Positions 1 to 12,420 of a stretch of DNA of 64,000 nucleotides are shown piece by piece; positions within the stretch are counted from its first letter, which is position 1, and every line of letters begins with the position of its first letter. The translations under genes and the position numbers were made by a program. The stretch is from positions 9,176,001 to 9,240,000 of the forward strand of contig CM048572.1 of the NCBI GenBank assembly GCA_026413225.1, given 5' to 3'. This stretch comes from Otis tarda (Eukaryota > Chordata > Aves > Otidiformes > Otididae). The notes under the pieces are model-generated. The model was given only the letters and a program-made list of their open reading frames with translations, made no database searches and was not told where the DNA came from.

Positions 1-2040
1 GGAGCAGAGCCACTCTGCCCCACACTCCCAGGCATGCTCAGGACTATGTTCACCTGCCACGTGGAGAGGCTCTGGCTCGCTGCCCTGGCTCAGCAATCTC
101 CATCTGCCCTCGGAGGAGGAGGCAGAACGAAACAAGGCTGCTTACGAGGGAAGTGCAGTGAGAGCTGCTAACCTCAGGAGTACTGTGTACCTTGGGTACT
201 CCCAAAATCCCATGGGAATGTTTTTTTTTAGTTATTCTCCTCCTTTTTTATTATGTAATAACTTCTGCCATCCTTATTCAGAAGGATAGGGATGCAATTC
301 AACCAAGCACTTTTGCAAAGATGCCGTCTCTGAACTCTGACATTGAGGACTCCTTGGCAATTGCCTTCTAGCCTTTATTTGAACATTTATTTTACAGCAG
401 CGTTCAGGCTTCTTTTTTGTATTCATTCATCACCATACCAGAAGTGGGTAGGATTGCCTCCTCTTATTTCTACTTTGATGATGGTTCAGCTTGGCTTAGC
501 TCCTTCTTCCTTGTCTTTTTTTTTTGCTACCCATTCTCCAGCTGCTCAAGTTTAGTCATTTGTCTGGTCATGACTTTTGTCTTTTTTTTCCAGTATTAAC
601 TTTTGCATCTTCTCCATTCAACACAGAACTCGCTACCTGCCATGGTTGTATCAAGAAACTTTTGGGGGTCTGGGAATACCTTGGCTTCAGGAACCCAGAG
701 AATATCTTTCATTTAAGAATGGAAGTAGGATGTTGCTTTGTAACTCTCCGTAAAAGAAAAGGTTTGACAGTGTGAACTGTACACACTCTGAAGACTCAGA
801 AGGCAAATAAAAACAGCCTGTCAGTATTGTGTTAATAATAATGTTTGGGGTTAGGCCACAACATTTAGAGCTGGATATATTACAGCACCATTTGAACTCC
901 AGCTTTCACACACCTTCGACCTCTCCTCCTTTGAGCCTCTTTCTTCTAAATATGCTTCTTCAATGAGAATGAAGAATCTGATCATGTTTAATCTCAGGTA
1001 ACTCAGTTAAGCTGATATCTAATATTTCATTAATATCACCTTCATTCTCTGCTGCTCAGCTTTCACTTTTTCCTGTCCAGATATTTGATCCCTGTCAGTA
1101 AACCAGCTGAGTGGATATGGGATAAAAAAGGTGCACAGGGCTCGTGAGACCTTTGCCCAACCCTCACTTGTGTTTGGGCTCATCTCTGATGAGGACACAA
1201 CCTTTTCTGGGCCAAGGCACCATCTGCATTTGTTTCCTAAAGCATTTTCAAAAGTCACACACTGCTGTGAACACCAGGATGATGATGTAAATGAGCTAAA
1301 TAAGAAGATTTTAATGCCAGAAAAGTAGAGGAAGAAGAGGAATACCAACTGAGATTTAAGACAGATTACAAATTAAAGGACATGGTATAATGTCTGGTGA
1401 TGTCTAAGGGTAAAAAACTTTATGTAGAAAGCATGTTTTATGCATCACCTGAGTGAAAAGAAGCAGCTTACATTCCTTGGATTGAAGCAAGTTGAATTTG
1501 ACAGCAAAATCTTTCTAAGGTGGCCATTTCATCAGGGACTACAGAAGTTTCCAACAAAATGAAGTCTTTGCCTTCATTTCAGTGGATTTCACAGTAGGTC
1601 CAGATATAGGTCCCAAACAAATGCAGAATTCCTCTGAGTTTGCTACCTGTATTTATGTAGTGGTCCCACTCTAAGTACAATGCGAGTCAGACCAACAGAA
1701 TTTGAATATAAACTTTAGAATAAAGGGAATTAAAAATAGAAATGAACAGGGTTTTTTTTTTTTTCCTCCTTGTAATATTTTGTTTTTCATTAGCCTTTTC
1801 AAGTTGGAGACTAGCATTTAGATTTCCAAGCTTTGCTCTCTGGCTGAGAATGCTAATAATTACTTCTGAAAGATAAAAATATGAAACTCTTGGATAATAA
1901 CATGGCTGTGGGGATTTAATGAATTCCTGTGGGACTATCCAAATTGCAAGAGAGGCCAGTATTACATCACTTGATAGGTATACAAGATGTGTTTGGAATA
2001 ATCATGTAAAATTAAAGCAAGTGATAATTTTACTGGTTTC
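1..2040. other. Non-coding stretch, no gene seen
   Basis: The first 200 bases are moderately GC-rich and the rest is AT-rich. I see short T runs near 224-233, 515-525 and 1750-1764. No open frame longer than about 110 codons is present on either strand, and none resembles a known protein. There is no recognisable repeat family. A poly-pyrimidine tract ending in CAG near 580-594 looks like a splice acceptor, but such sites are common by chance in T-rich DNA. Confidence 0.6.
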
Positions 2041-2741
2041 CCCTTTATTTTTCTGTACATAAGCAAACTGCCATTGCTTAGGATTTGTTAATGTAATAAT
2101 TAATAAAAAAAATCAGGTTTTACAATTAAAAAAGAGCACTCTTCTGCTTGTTTACAATGATTCTTTAGGAAAATTACCTAACACAATGTTATGATTGTTA
2201 CATTAGCAATATTTTAATACAGTAAAATTTAAATTATATTACAAAATATTATAAATCTTGATGTAAAATGATACATTCTGTCACTAGCAGGATACCTAAA
2301 CACTACTGTAAAAATGAAATAAGGATCTATTAATGCAATAAAGCCACTTAATAAAAGTTGCTTTCATATTCAAAACCAAAATATTAAAGCATGCTCCATA
2401 TCTGAAAGTCAAAAGTGAAAGAATAAATTAACTAAGGTTAAGAACCTTGTAGCAGCTGACTAACAAAGCTCTAGGGCATTATAAAATTTCATGCTCTTGT
2501 AATAAAAAGGATAAAGAATTGGCTAGAAGACCACTAAAAGTTAAAATAAATGAACATAAAGTAGATGAAAAAGCTCGACATGACTGTGACCACAAATGTG
2601 TAAAGACCAAAGACACAGTTTTAAGCCATTAGAGGACTGAATTAAATGCAAAATGAATCCTAGTAGTAAATTAATAGAAAATTACAAAGGTAAATGAGCT
2701 CTGTTTCACAGTTACAGAAAACTTTTAATATCATCTTTATA

Positions 2742-2761
2742 TTTTTTTTTTTTTTTTTTTT
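2742..2761. repeat. Poly(T) run, 20 bases
   Basis: An uninterrupted run of 20 T. It could be a mononucleotide microsatellite or the tail of a minus-strand retroposed copy. No recognisable element body lies on its right side and no flanking duplication was found. Confidence 0.9.
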
Positions 2762-3227
2762 ACGGTACTTGAAAACATAGAAGTGTGATGAGTTAAATTC
2801 TGGCACATGCCCAAAGCAGGAACAACTGTTAATATTTCTGCATATAGAAAAGTCACATGTTACAGAACAGACAGAAGCATAATCACACAAGACATTTTCC
2901 ACTTAAGATAAGGTGGGAGCAAGTTACCATTTAAATCTTTATTTTAAAAATGTTTTATATAGTATATTAAAGAGAAGTTTTACCTTTAAGCTTAGTCCCA
3001 TCTTCTGTTATGTAAACCTGCAAAAGTTATGATGAAAAAAAGATCAAACTTTTTAGACTTGTTTTGTTATTACTTCTTAATCAGTGGATAAGACTGAGAA
3101 AGGGAGATGTTAAAAAAAGGCAGAGGAACTGCAAGAAGCTGAAGAGCACATTATCTAAAGCAAAGAAATAATGTTTTCTTCACAAACTGCAGCCAAAATC
3201 TGTAACATTTGCAAGATCAAATATAGT

Positions 3228-3244
3228 AAAAAAAAAAAAAAAAA
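3228..3244. repeat. Poly(A) run, 17 bases
   Basis: An uninterrupted run of 17 A, followed by a further A-rich stretch up to about 3257. No element body or poly-A signal could be assigned upstream. Confidence 0.9.
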
Positions 3245-3250
3245 TGAAGA

Positions 3251-6200
3251 AAAAAAGACCTCTGGTATTGATACATTCTTTTTTTGCCAGCACAAGAAAT
3301 GCTTGCCTCTCTCACCACTTTTCTATTTGGAAATATATTTGGTCAATGATGTGAAAATCGGCAAACATTTGCCTAGTGTCATAGGTGGTTATGAATCCAG
3401 CCTGGCTCCCAGGTTAAAAAACGTGACCTCATTTGGAGATCGTCAGTGCTTCGAACACCAAAATGCCCAAAAAAGGTTTAACAGGTGAAGCTGGATCCCT
3501 TTGATCTGGCTACAGTGCCTAGAAATCTTCATGATCTTTATTCCAGTGGGGTATTGCCTTCTGGAGGTAAGGTCCTGTGCTGAAATAGGTTCTGGTTTGA
3601 TCTTTGCAATCCAGTGGGTTAAGAGTGCAATTAATCATGGCAGTGTAATCCATCTGTCTGCAAATGTCTATTAAAAGACTTTGTGTAAACTGAATCTCAC
3701 TTCATGTTTTGAAAAAGTTCCAAGTGACAGAGGACCAAATTACCTCCATCATACCAGGCGATAGCCAAATGTAAGACATTGTTTGTTGTCTTAAAAATAC
3801 GTTATCCCCTGTGGTCTTTGAAATAAACAAACTGCGAGAGCTTTTCTAAAATCATGAACATGCTACTTTATCCCGACACCGTGAGTGAGTGGAAATAAAA
3901 GATTTATGTGCGGTGCATTGTCATCTTCACGATAAACTATTGTTTCAGTTTTGGATAAAAACCCTAAAACCTCTAAAGACCAAAGTTAAAGCTTTTACAG
4001 TAAGAATGTTTGGTTTGCTGGAGACAAGAGCAGTAGCAGATTAGGAAGCCTGGCCCTGTGGCACATTGCTCAATGTGCTGCAGCTGAAAGTAGCCATTAT
4101 TTAATCACTGATTTACCTGCAGGGATGACAGCATGACAGCAAGACCCTCTTCACTTTGCTTCATTACTTTTCTCCATTATAGAGCTGTGAAATAGCTTTC
4201 TCGAGTGCATTAGAAGGCACGTCCTAATGGGAAGGCTGGTTCAGCCGCGTTTGTGGATGGTTTACTGGACACTACGAGGAACGCTAACAGAGTGGCATTG
4301 AGCTCTAAAACACAGCAACTGACTCCTGGGCAAGGATTTCCTCTGACCTATAGAAGTACAAGCCAAGAGTATGAATTCTTGTAGCCGCCAGATGTTCAAT
4401 GATGCAACCTGATAGGGTTTTGTGACAGCTATGCAAATACGTGGGAGAGGATTGAATTATTTTGCCCGTTTTAGCCAGATTCATTCTTCATTCAGGCAGA
4501 CAAGGTACAGTAACTTTTGGGTGGAAAACTTTGAAGTTTGAGAAGTTTAAAAAGAGGTAAATGAAACTCTTGAAATTAAGAAGCTAGTGGAAAAAGTTGA
4601 AGTTCAACAACGTTAGTGATAATGGACTCCTACACAGGCTTTCAAATTTTTTGCAAGAGTACCATCACTTCTCTTCATTAACAAACTGTCCTGTTCCTTT
4701 TTCTAGACCAGAGCTAGCACATCAATCTGACCATTTCTAATGAGATATAGGATAATACTGCATGGACCAGACTTGCTTGTCAGCCACTGCCTGATGGGTT
4801 TAAAGTAAGAAACGATCCTTCATTAATTAACCTTCACTTTCTATGTAGATTCACTCATTGAGATGCAGGTAATTAAACCAAGGTCATTTCAAGGACTGAC
4901 AGAGGAAAAACAGCAATGCAAAGGTAGCATGGTTGCTTTGATAGAGGGCTTTCACTACAATTGTTTCAGTGTAATTGTCACACATACAAAGGTGGCCTTT
5001 TTGGGAAAAAAGAAACCCCCCTCCTTTTTAATGTGTCACCCCAAAGCTAAATAGGTTTTGGACCTAACTTTAGAGACTTTGCATGGCTTTCAGCATAGAT
5101 GAGGAAAATAAAATATCAGTAAACTCAAGAAAATTCAAGATAAAATAATAATAATATATGGATCAAAGGCAGGCTTGAACTTACTGGGGGGGCTTGACAG
5201 CAACTGAAATATCCCTGCAAAAAAGACTCGCAATTTTGCATCTCGTTTTAAACTAATATTCACCAATTAAAAAAGAACTACTTCTATTTTCTATATACAA
5301 TTTTCTAACGGAAGTGTAATTTCTCTTCGTGTTCACATGCATTTAACTGCCTTTTAACCCTTACCAAAGGAATGACGTAAACCTATCGAAAGCTGTGCAA
5401 TGCAGGCAGCTGCTCGCTCATTTACAGGTATAAGACTCCAATTATGAAACCACTGTAGCTTGGGGATATAACAGTATTTTTTCCAGCTCCTCCAAATTAG
5501 CTCTTACACCAGTCCAAGACATGTGAAGTTCCAAACTTTGATCACTGTTGAGAGCAAAGTGAATATATTGAACCTGCAAATAGCCTTTAGCTCTTTCCAA
5601 GTGGGTCCCTTATAATTTGAGTGTTAGATTAAAGTTGTATGTTATAGATTTTAATAACTCTCTTCCATTTGGTTTGCGGAGTACCACTTGCTGTGGATTA
5701 TATGACCTACTCACCAGCATGTCCCATTATGAGCACTTAACCTTGAAAGTTGTAAAGACAGAACATTTAATCTGTAAAACACAGTCAGAATCAGAAGGTT
5801 ATATAATTACAGGTAATTTGGCTTAGCACCTCTAATGCTTTCCAATTATTAAAATAAATTTCACTGAAAATTTTCTTCTCGTGAAATGGAAAAGAAATAA
5901 TAAATATAGGAAAAATGAGTATTAGAGAACACAAATATTTGTTGAAATGTATACATAAATTTATTTCAATTAAGGCCTTCAGTAATCATCAGTATAGTAA
6001 AGTTTTATGAGTCTGGATATGTAAAGAACAAAATTTAGTGTTAACAGCTACGCAGGAATACTAGGAGTAGATAAGAATGAATATTAAATTATTTTTCCAC
6101 AAATACTCCTCATAGACAAACTTACACTCATACAGACATTTATCCACACTCCAATCACCGCTTGTATTTTGATATTTGTGTGCAGAACAGATATTAAAAA

Positions 6201-6640
6201 GTGAAAAGCATTCAAAAAATTAGTATGTTCTTACAGAAATTCTGCAGCCAGTCAAATAGTAAATTATTTTCATTATGAAATGAAAAATAAATAACATTAA
6301 AAGCTTATCAAAAATACAAAAGAAAATATTGGATAACGTAATATAATAATAATGATGTTTAAGGCTCTGCTAGAAAGCATTAAGTTTTTATGGTGATGAG
6401 GGAAATACAGAATTCTATACATGTTACAAAAGATTTATTAATTCTAATTTTAAGGTAATGGATGTTTTGATAGAGATTTTTTTTTTTTCTGTGCTACTTT
6501 ACCATCCACAGGTGTTTCTGTACCTTTAAAGTAACTGACTTGAGTAAGTTAAGGATTCAGGTGTAATATTATTGTAAATCAGCCTAGTATCGGATTTGAG
6601 ATGATCAATCCTTGCAAGCTGGTGTTTTATAATCTGTAAA
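3251..6640. other. Non-coding stretch; regulatory-looking part at 3.8-4.5 kb
   Basis: No gene is seen. The part from about 3800 to 4530 is less repetitive and better balanced in base composition than its surroundings. It carries clustered factor-like words: two TGACAGC words close together near 4125-4140, and TGACAG with an octamer near 4423-4438. That is the look of a distal enhancer, but conservation cannot be judged from one sequence. From 4540 to 6640 the DNA is AT-rich and I see nothing in it. Confidence 0.4.
4423..4438 (+). promoter_or_regulatory. MEIS-like plus octamer composite site
   Basis: TGACAG (4423-4428), the core bound by MEIS/TGIF homeodomain proteins, is followed two bases later by ATGCAAAT (4431-4438), the exact POU octamer. 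Each word alone is common in 64 kb. The close spacing is the only reason to record them. Function is inferred. Confidence 0.3.
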
Positions 6641-6644
6641 TACT

Positions 6645-6696
6645 TACATATATACATATAAATACATATACATAGTATACATATAAATATTTACAT
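6645..6696. repeat. Imperfect TACATA-type microsatellite
   Basis: Alternating TACATA, TATA and AATA words over about 50 bases form an imperfect low-complexity repeat (TACATATA, AATACATATA, CATAGTATACATATA). It is AT-rich and probably polymorphic. Confidence 0.7.
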
Positions 6697-6978
6697 AACA
6701 CTTTTTAAATGGAGGTAGACAATGAGATCATAAATTAGATACCAAAATCTGAGCGTCTGTTAACCTCAGCCTCCTTGTTATTATTCCATAAGGAACCAAC
6801 AACATGCACTGAAAATGAAGACGACATCCTGTAGCTGGGGTAACGTCTGCCACTCTTGAACATGCGTGATACACAATGGAGTTTAAGACTGTGGCATCAG
6901 ATGATGCCATGGGGATTTCCGTTTTAGTCCTCAAAACCAAACCCTTAATTTGTAAATGAGTTTGGTAAGAAAAATACA

Positions 6979-7100
6979 CGGAGTCGCGTTTCAGATATGC
7001 ACACAGAGTTACTGGCGTTCCAGCACACGATGGGCACCAACTCAGTTCCATTTACTTGTTCACGCACGAGTATTACGCGATCGTGAAATAGTCACGTGCC
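6979..7100. promoter_or_regulatory. Compact CpG cluster with CACGTG box
   Basis: I count 11 CpG dinucleotides between 6979 and 7096, in sequence that otherwise has about one per several hundred bases. The cluster includes GTCGCG, TACGCGATCGTG and GTCACGTG. CACGTG at 7093-7098 is the E-box bound by USF/MITF/TFE and clock bHLH proteins. A minus-strand ATG-started open frame of 107 codons ends at 6728 and starts at 7051, immediately beside the cluster, so on the minus strand the arrangement resembles a small promoter followed by an open frame. I do not recognise the encoded sequence and do not call it a gene. Confidence 0.35.
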
Positions 7101-10100
7101 AATGAGAGCTGCATTTGGCATGGACATTTCACATGTATTACAAGAGCCTTAAAAATGAGCAATTAGAATCGCATTTCATTTGGAAATCTGAATTTTCAGC
7201 ACCATCAACATTTTTCCCAGGAAGGCAACACTGTCAAAATGTTTTGTTTATGCAAAACTCTAAAAGGAAAAAAATGCCAAACAAACTGAAAATATGAAGT
7301 CAGCTGAACCTGAATGGAGCTCCAATTACATCCATTTTTTTTTAAGCTCTTGAAAAAGTGTTTGAGCTTAATTAGGTTAAGTTATTTCAAAGCATGCCCA
7401 GTTGTAATTTGTTTATGATACAGAGTTGCTCTTTGATCATGAATGTTCATTTTCATAGAAACCCTGTTATCAGTCTCAGGATAAGAAATGAAATGAACAG
7501 TGTTTGTGCTAAGAAAATTTAGAAAAGTTTAAGAAGCTCAGAAAATAGCTGTCTAATTAATAAAATACAGACATGACTTAATTTGGCATGTGATGGCAGT
7601 ATGGTAAGCAAATTATTTTTTAGGAAAGAATGGGAAACTAAAGTGTGTTCACTTATGCATCCTGCCTAAGATCTGGTAGCCTTTGGAGCATCTTTAACAA
7701 CCTGATATCGAGTCTGGATTTGAACTTTGCTGGTCCTTAGGTAAAGCACCTGTAATGTCCATTCATAATTTCTATCCTTTGAAATCCATCCATTCATTCT
7801 CACAGAAAAAGAAAACAAAGTAGTCTCCATCCTTGAAATTTGATTCTGATATTTTTAAGATATTTTACCAGAAAGGTGAAAAAGGTACAGTGTTGCTAAG
7901 AAAATACTCTGGCTCTTAATTTTTAAAGAACGAACCTTAGCTGTTGTTGAAACTGGGTAATAAGAAAACACTCAGACCATCTTTATTTAAAAGCATGAAT
8001 CTAGGTTAGAGGCTGTAGGCTGGCTTTTTCAGCTTATCTCTTTATTTTTTGGTGGTGATTTTTTTTTTTTTATTTAAATCTTTTACGTGGTAAGATGGGT
8101 GCATTAGCTGCACAGTTTTCTAGCTGAAGATCATCCAAAATACATGAATACATCTTGGCCTTTGGGAAGGGCTGTATTCACAGAGCATTTAAATGAGTTT
8201 TTTTCAGATATTGCATGAAAATATTTTTGCACTCATAGGGGAATAATACAGAACTGTCTAAGGTTCCCTGTACCAGCCAAGCTATCTCTCTCTGGAATGT
8301 GCTACAGAATGGATAAGAGCTTCATGTGCAAAAATTGAGAGTTTTAAGGCCATATTTTAAAACTGTGTTCAGCTTTCTTTTTTTAATGCAATTGATAGTT
8401 GCATATATGCATCCTTGCACATCCAGGGAGATGCCATGATTGGTCATCTCTGTGTGATCTCACCTGATTTATGCACATATTAGTCACTGATGCAAATTAG
8501 ACATGCAATATTTGTACATTTCAAAATATAGGTCTTAATGACTCACCTTCCAAAACAAAACTAATGATGTTGAAGACCAATATGCAAATATTTGCTCTTT
8601 GACTATGAAGTCTTCAAGAAGCAGTAAAGAATCCTTTATCATTAGTAAGGCAAATCAACTTATTCATAGTAAACAACTAAGTCAATGAGCTCAATCTCTT
8701 CTCCTGTTCACAACTAACTTTGAATTACTTTCACATTTTTCAAATGTATTTAATATCCAACACTTATTTTGAGTTATAGCCAGATTTATGAAGGTATTTT
8801 GTCAACAGGAGCTGGACACGTATGCTGCTCAGGCACTTTTTCAAAACTCCTGAAGTACCTCCCAAGTTTTATCCGTATCTGGTCCTAATTTTTGATCTCT
8901 CTGGTGGACAGAGACTTCTTTTGTTAGTGGTCTCTACATTTTTGGACACTGAGATGGGCTACATAGATTGAGTGGACTCAAATCACCTGGTATTATTTTT
9001 GCTCCAATTAGTCTGCATTTAGTTACGATATCCATATTTAAAATCTGCTTTCCATAAATGTTACGCAACATTCCCTTAAAAATCACTGTTTCAGTTAACA
9101 TTTCTGCCCATAAATCAGTCAGTGGAATATTCAGAGAAAGCAAATATGAAAGGGGTGTGAACACAGCTGAAGGCTATTCAATGTTTTATTCAAGGGAGTT
9201 TTCATGGAAAATATTTTGAGGTATTTGCTTAGTTCTAATCATTACCATGGGACGCCCTGGAAATCCAATAGTAACAGAAGTGCCAAAACTTGAAAGCAAT
9301 TAAGTATGTTTGAAGAAAGAAATTTTCATTTTATGTTTATGTTGAAATTTTGGTGCAGGAAGGAGGCAGCCCAGCTGAGCCAAATTCCACAATTCTCTCA
9401 GCCTTCATTGGTTTGGAAGGCCATAGATCTAACCTAAGCTCTACAAGACACTCTGTAACTACAGGGAGCTTTTGTTTTCTGACAATATTTTTGCCAGGAA
9501 CTTGGCTATTGCTGAATCCAAGCGGAGGCAGGCTGTTTACATTTCCTGTGAAATACTGCAGGCAACAAAAGTGTGTTGGGATAGAGGTCCTGGTGGAAAA
9601 GCACCACGTTTTAGTTCTGTCTACATCCAGGAGAGCAGTATGGTGGAGCGACATCTGAGCTGAGGCTAAATAGACTCAAGTACCAAGAACAAATTAGCCA
9701 ATAAATTTGTCACGGACAAATTAACCCAAGCAGAGTGGCCCCTCCATTCGAGGTCAGGCACCTTTGGGAGACACAGGTTTTGCAAGCTACTGGTGACCTA
9801 AAAGGTACTGAACCGACACACTCTTATTTTCCATTTTAATGGGAGTTGAGGAAGCTGATCAGATCACAGATGCACTCAATAATGTGATGAATAGCACCTT
9901 CAACAGATTACTGAAAACTTTCTGTGGTGCTAGGGCTTCACCATGCCTTCTTTTATTGTATATTAGCAGACAGAGATGCTGCACGCACTGAAACGTGAGA
10001 CGGATTTTCATGCTTGTAAGAGTTCAGCATCAAGCTATAGCTGAGCATTAGCACTTCTCTTACTTTACATTCAAAGGGTTCTTTGTCTGAGCTGCATATT

Positions 10101-12340
10101 CAGAGAGATAACAACAATGAGAATTCATGGAAATTCAGTGCCCTCTTCCTCTCCTCTGATAAAGCACAAGATAATACAGACATTACATCTGAAACGTATT
10201 TGGTCGAATTTTGGAAGGCCAAAATATGAAGGCATTTAATAAATTAGGATGGATGGATGAACTCTTGTAGCATAAAAGAATGCCAAAGAACCATACAGGG
10301 GTTTTTTTTTTCCTTTCAGGATTCAGCACTTAGCAGCTATTCAATTACTGTTTCAAGATAAAGCACAAATGCAACAGCTACCTTACACTATACTTCATAT
10401 TTTACTTTCTCATGAATATAGAATTGTATTGCTGATCACACAAGCATCACACATCCAAGTCCTAATATCCGCAGCCTCAAAAAAACCTGATGCCACAGAA
10501 AAGGATTCTTTTTTATTGCGTTTCAATTGTCTGAATACTCAGAGAACTGTAGAATCTCCTGGCTCCTAAAGGCTTTCATTTAAAAAAAAAACAGGAGGCA
10601 ATTATATGCTATACATTTTGGGAGCTCATTTATGGGGTACAAGATGATCTTGGCAGATTTTGTTAAATATGATCAGCTAAATCATGCAAGCCTAACTGAA
10701 AACCACGGATCCATGTATTCTTAGAGCCAATCAACATAGTAGACAAGCAACATTTGTTCACTGTTCTGACATCTTCCTTTGGCTTTGCAAGTCATGATTT
10801 ATGCTCACAATGTTCTTTGCAAGTATGAACTACAGTATTTGTTTCATATTTTACACATGTTCTAGCCTGCTTTGTTTGTTGGTTTTGGTTGACTCTAGCC
10901 ATAGGTATTGAATTGGAAAAACTTCCTAATTCCCAGGAGTGCTCAGAGTCCCGTGATACAAGCAGTAACAAAAAAGTCAATGTTTATCAAGTGCCTGTCG
11001 GCCTTCATCATAGCTAGTGTCCTAACACAGCTCAAATTTCCATGAGTATTAGTAACAGTTGCTCAGTGGCGTCTGACAAAGCAGAAAACCATCCTACAAA
11101 ACCAGCAAAATGGTCCCTGGCACCTTCCTTGGTATTTGGATTGGAGTGGTTTCAGGAGACCAAAAAAGTGGCTTCTCCTGGAGGTGACTGCTCCAGAGGA
11201 GGAGGTTCTGGGATATCATCAGTGGGGACAGGGTTGTGTGAGAAGTACTTGTACATCACTGCCTGCACTGTGGCCATTTTCTGAGAAGAGGAGACAACTC
11301 AGTTGCTTTAATAATTCTTCTGTGTCTGTGCAAGAGTGGTTTCAACAGAGTTTGAACACCTGGACTTGGACATGGCATGAAAAACACTTTGCTTCCTTTA
11401 CGAATGAGACCTTCACCAGTCAATAAAGCATTGTAATGGGGGGTTCCCGAGACATGCCCTCCAGCCTCTATCTGGGTTACTATTTAAAAAAATAACAATT
11501 GGATAATAAGAGATAATTGTCACACACAAATAACAGATAGTATCATAGAACACGAGCAAAAATATGAAACCAACATAAAAGCTACATCATATTTCTCAAT
11601 ATACGCTGTTGGTCCCAATTCTGCCATCAGTTGCAGCATACAATGACTTTACACATTGTAATTGAGGGCATAATTGAACCAATTTTCTATAATCTTCCTT
11701 ACATTCCCAAAACAAATCCTGAGCTACCCTAGAAATGCATTCACATTAAATGTCTCCAGGCTCCACTTTTGTCATAGATCTTTTCATTCCAATGTTTAGT
11801 TTATAGTGGTGTCATTAGGAAATATTAGAAATGTTAACATTTTAATATAATGAGATACATGCAACTTTTTTTTTCCTTGCAATATCAACTTTTTTTAAGT
11901 TATGAAAACCTGAAATTTTGTAATAAGCAAGCAAAAAAAAAAACAAAACCCAAACCAAAAACCTAAACCAACAAAAAAGAAATAAATGAAAAGAGGAAAG
12001 GTAGATCCAGACACTAAGAATACCAAGTGCTGAACTCCTGGATAAACTCTGATACTTCTTGAGATATGACATTAGGAAGTAATTTCCTACATATTGGTCC
12101 AGGAAAGAAAGAAAGCATGTCTGTCTCTCTCATTCTAGATGATGATCTCTTTTTAGATATTTAGATGCTGAAGTCAACAAGGTGCTTCAGCATATGCCTG
12201 AATCATGGTCCTTTCGGCTCACTTGGTGACATAAAATAATGTTTGATAATTTGTACAATGCTTGAAAGATAGCTAGTGATTTGTTATCCGTAAATCCAAT
12301 GAACTTTTGACATATCCTGTTGCCTGGGTGAGGCAAGACA
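7101..12340. other. Non-coding stretch, nothing recognised
   Basis: Mixed AT-rich single-copy DNA. Open frames on both strands overlap each other around 9340-9660 and have no protein-like features. A poly-pyrimidine tract ending in CAG at about 10300-10320 is a good splice-acceptor match, but the open stretch after it is short and unrecognised. A-rich sequence lies at 11930-11985. No repeat family is identified. Confidence 0.55.
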
Positions 12341-12344
12341 TACA

Positions 12345-12420
12345 TTCAGTTACTAATGGGGGAAAGTTGAGGCACAGTATGATTTGTTTTACTGATGTAA
12401 ATGTCGCACAGAGCTATATT
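12345..12420 (+). repeat. Degenerate MIR/CORE-SINE-like fragment
   Basis: The segment carries ATGGGGGAAAGTTGAGGCAC, then AGTATGATTTG, and later TCGCACAGAGC. In order and spacing this follows the typical SINE block ATGGGGAAACTGAGGCAC...GATTTG...TCACACAGAGC, which is shared by MIR and related tRNA-derived amniote SINEs. The match was made by eye, with several substitutions and one extra G. It is an old insertion with no poly-A tail or target duplication left. Confidence 0.45.

Larger units (their letters stand above)
2041..3250. other. AT-rich block with two long homopolymer runs
   Basis: This is one of the most AT-rich blocks of the window, with many TAAT, ATATT and AATAAA words. It holds a 20-T run at 2742-2761 and a 17-A run at 3228-3244. 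No AATAAA lies close enough to either run, and no target-site duplication was visible, so I could not tie them to a retrocopy. Matrix-attachment DNA is a possibility, but composition alone does not show it. Confidence 0.5.
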
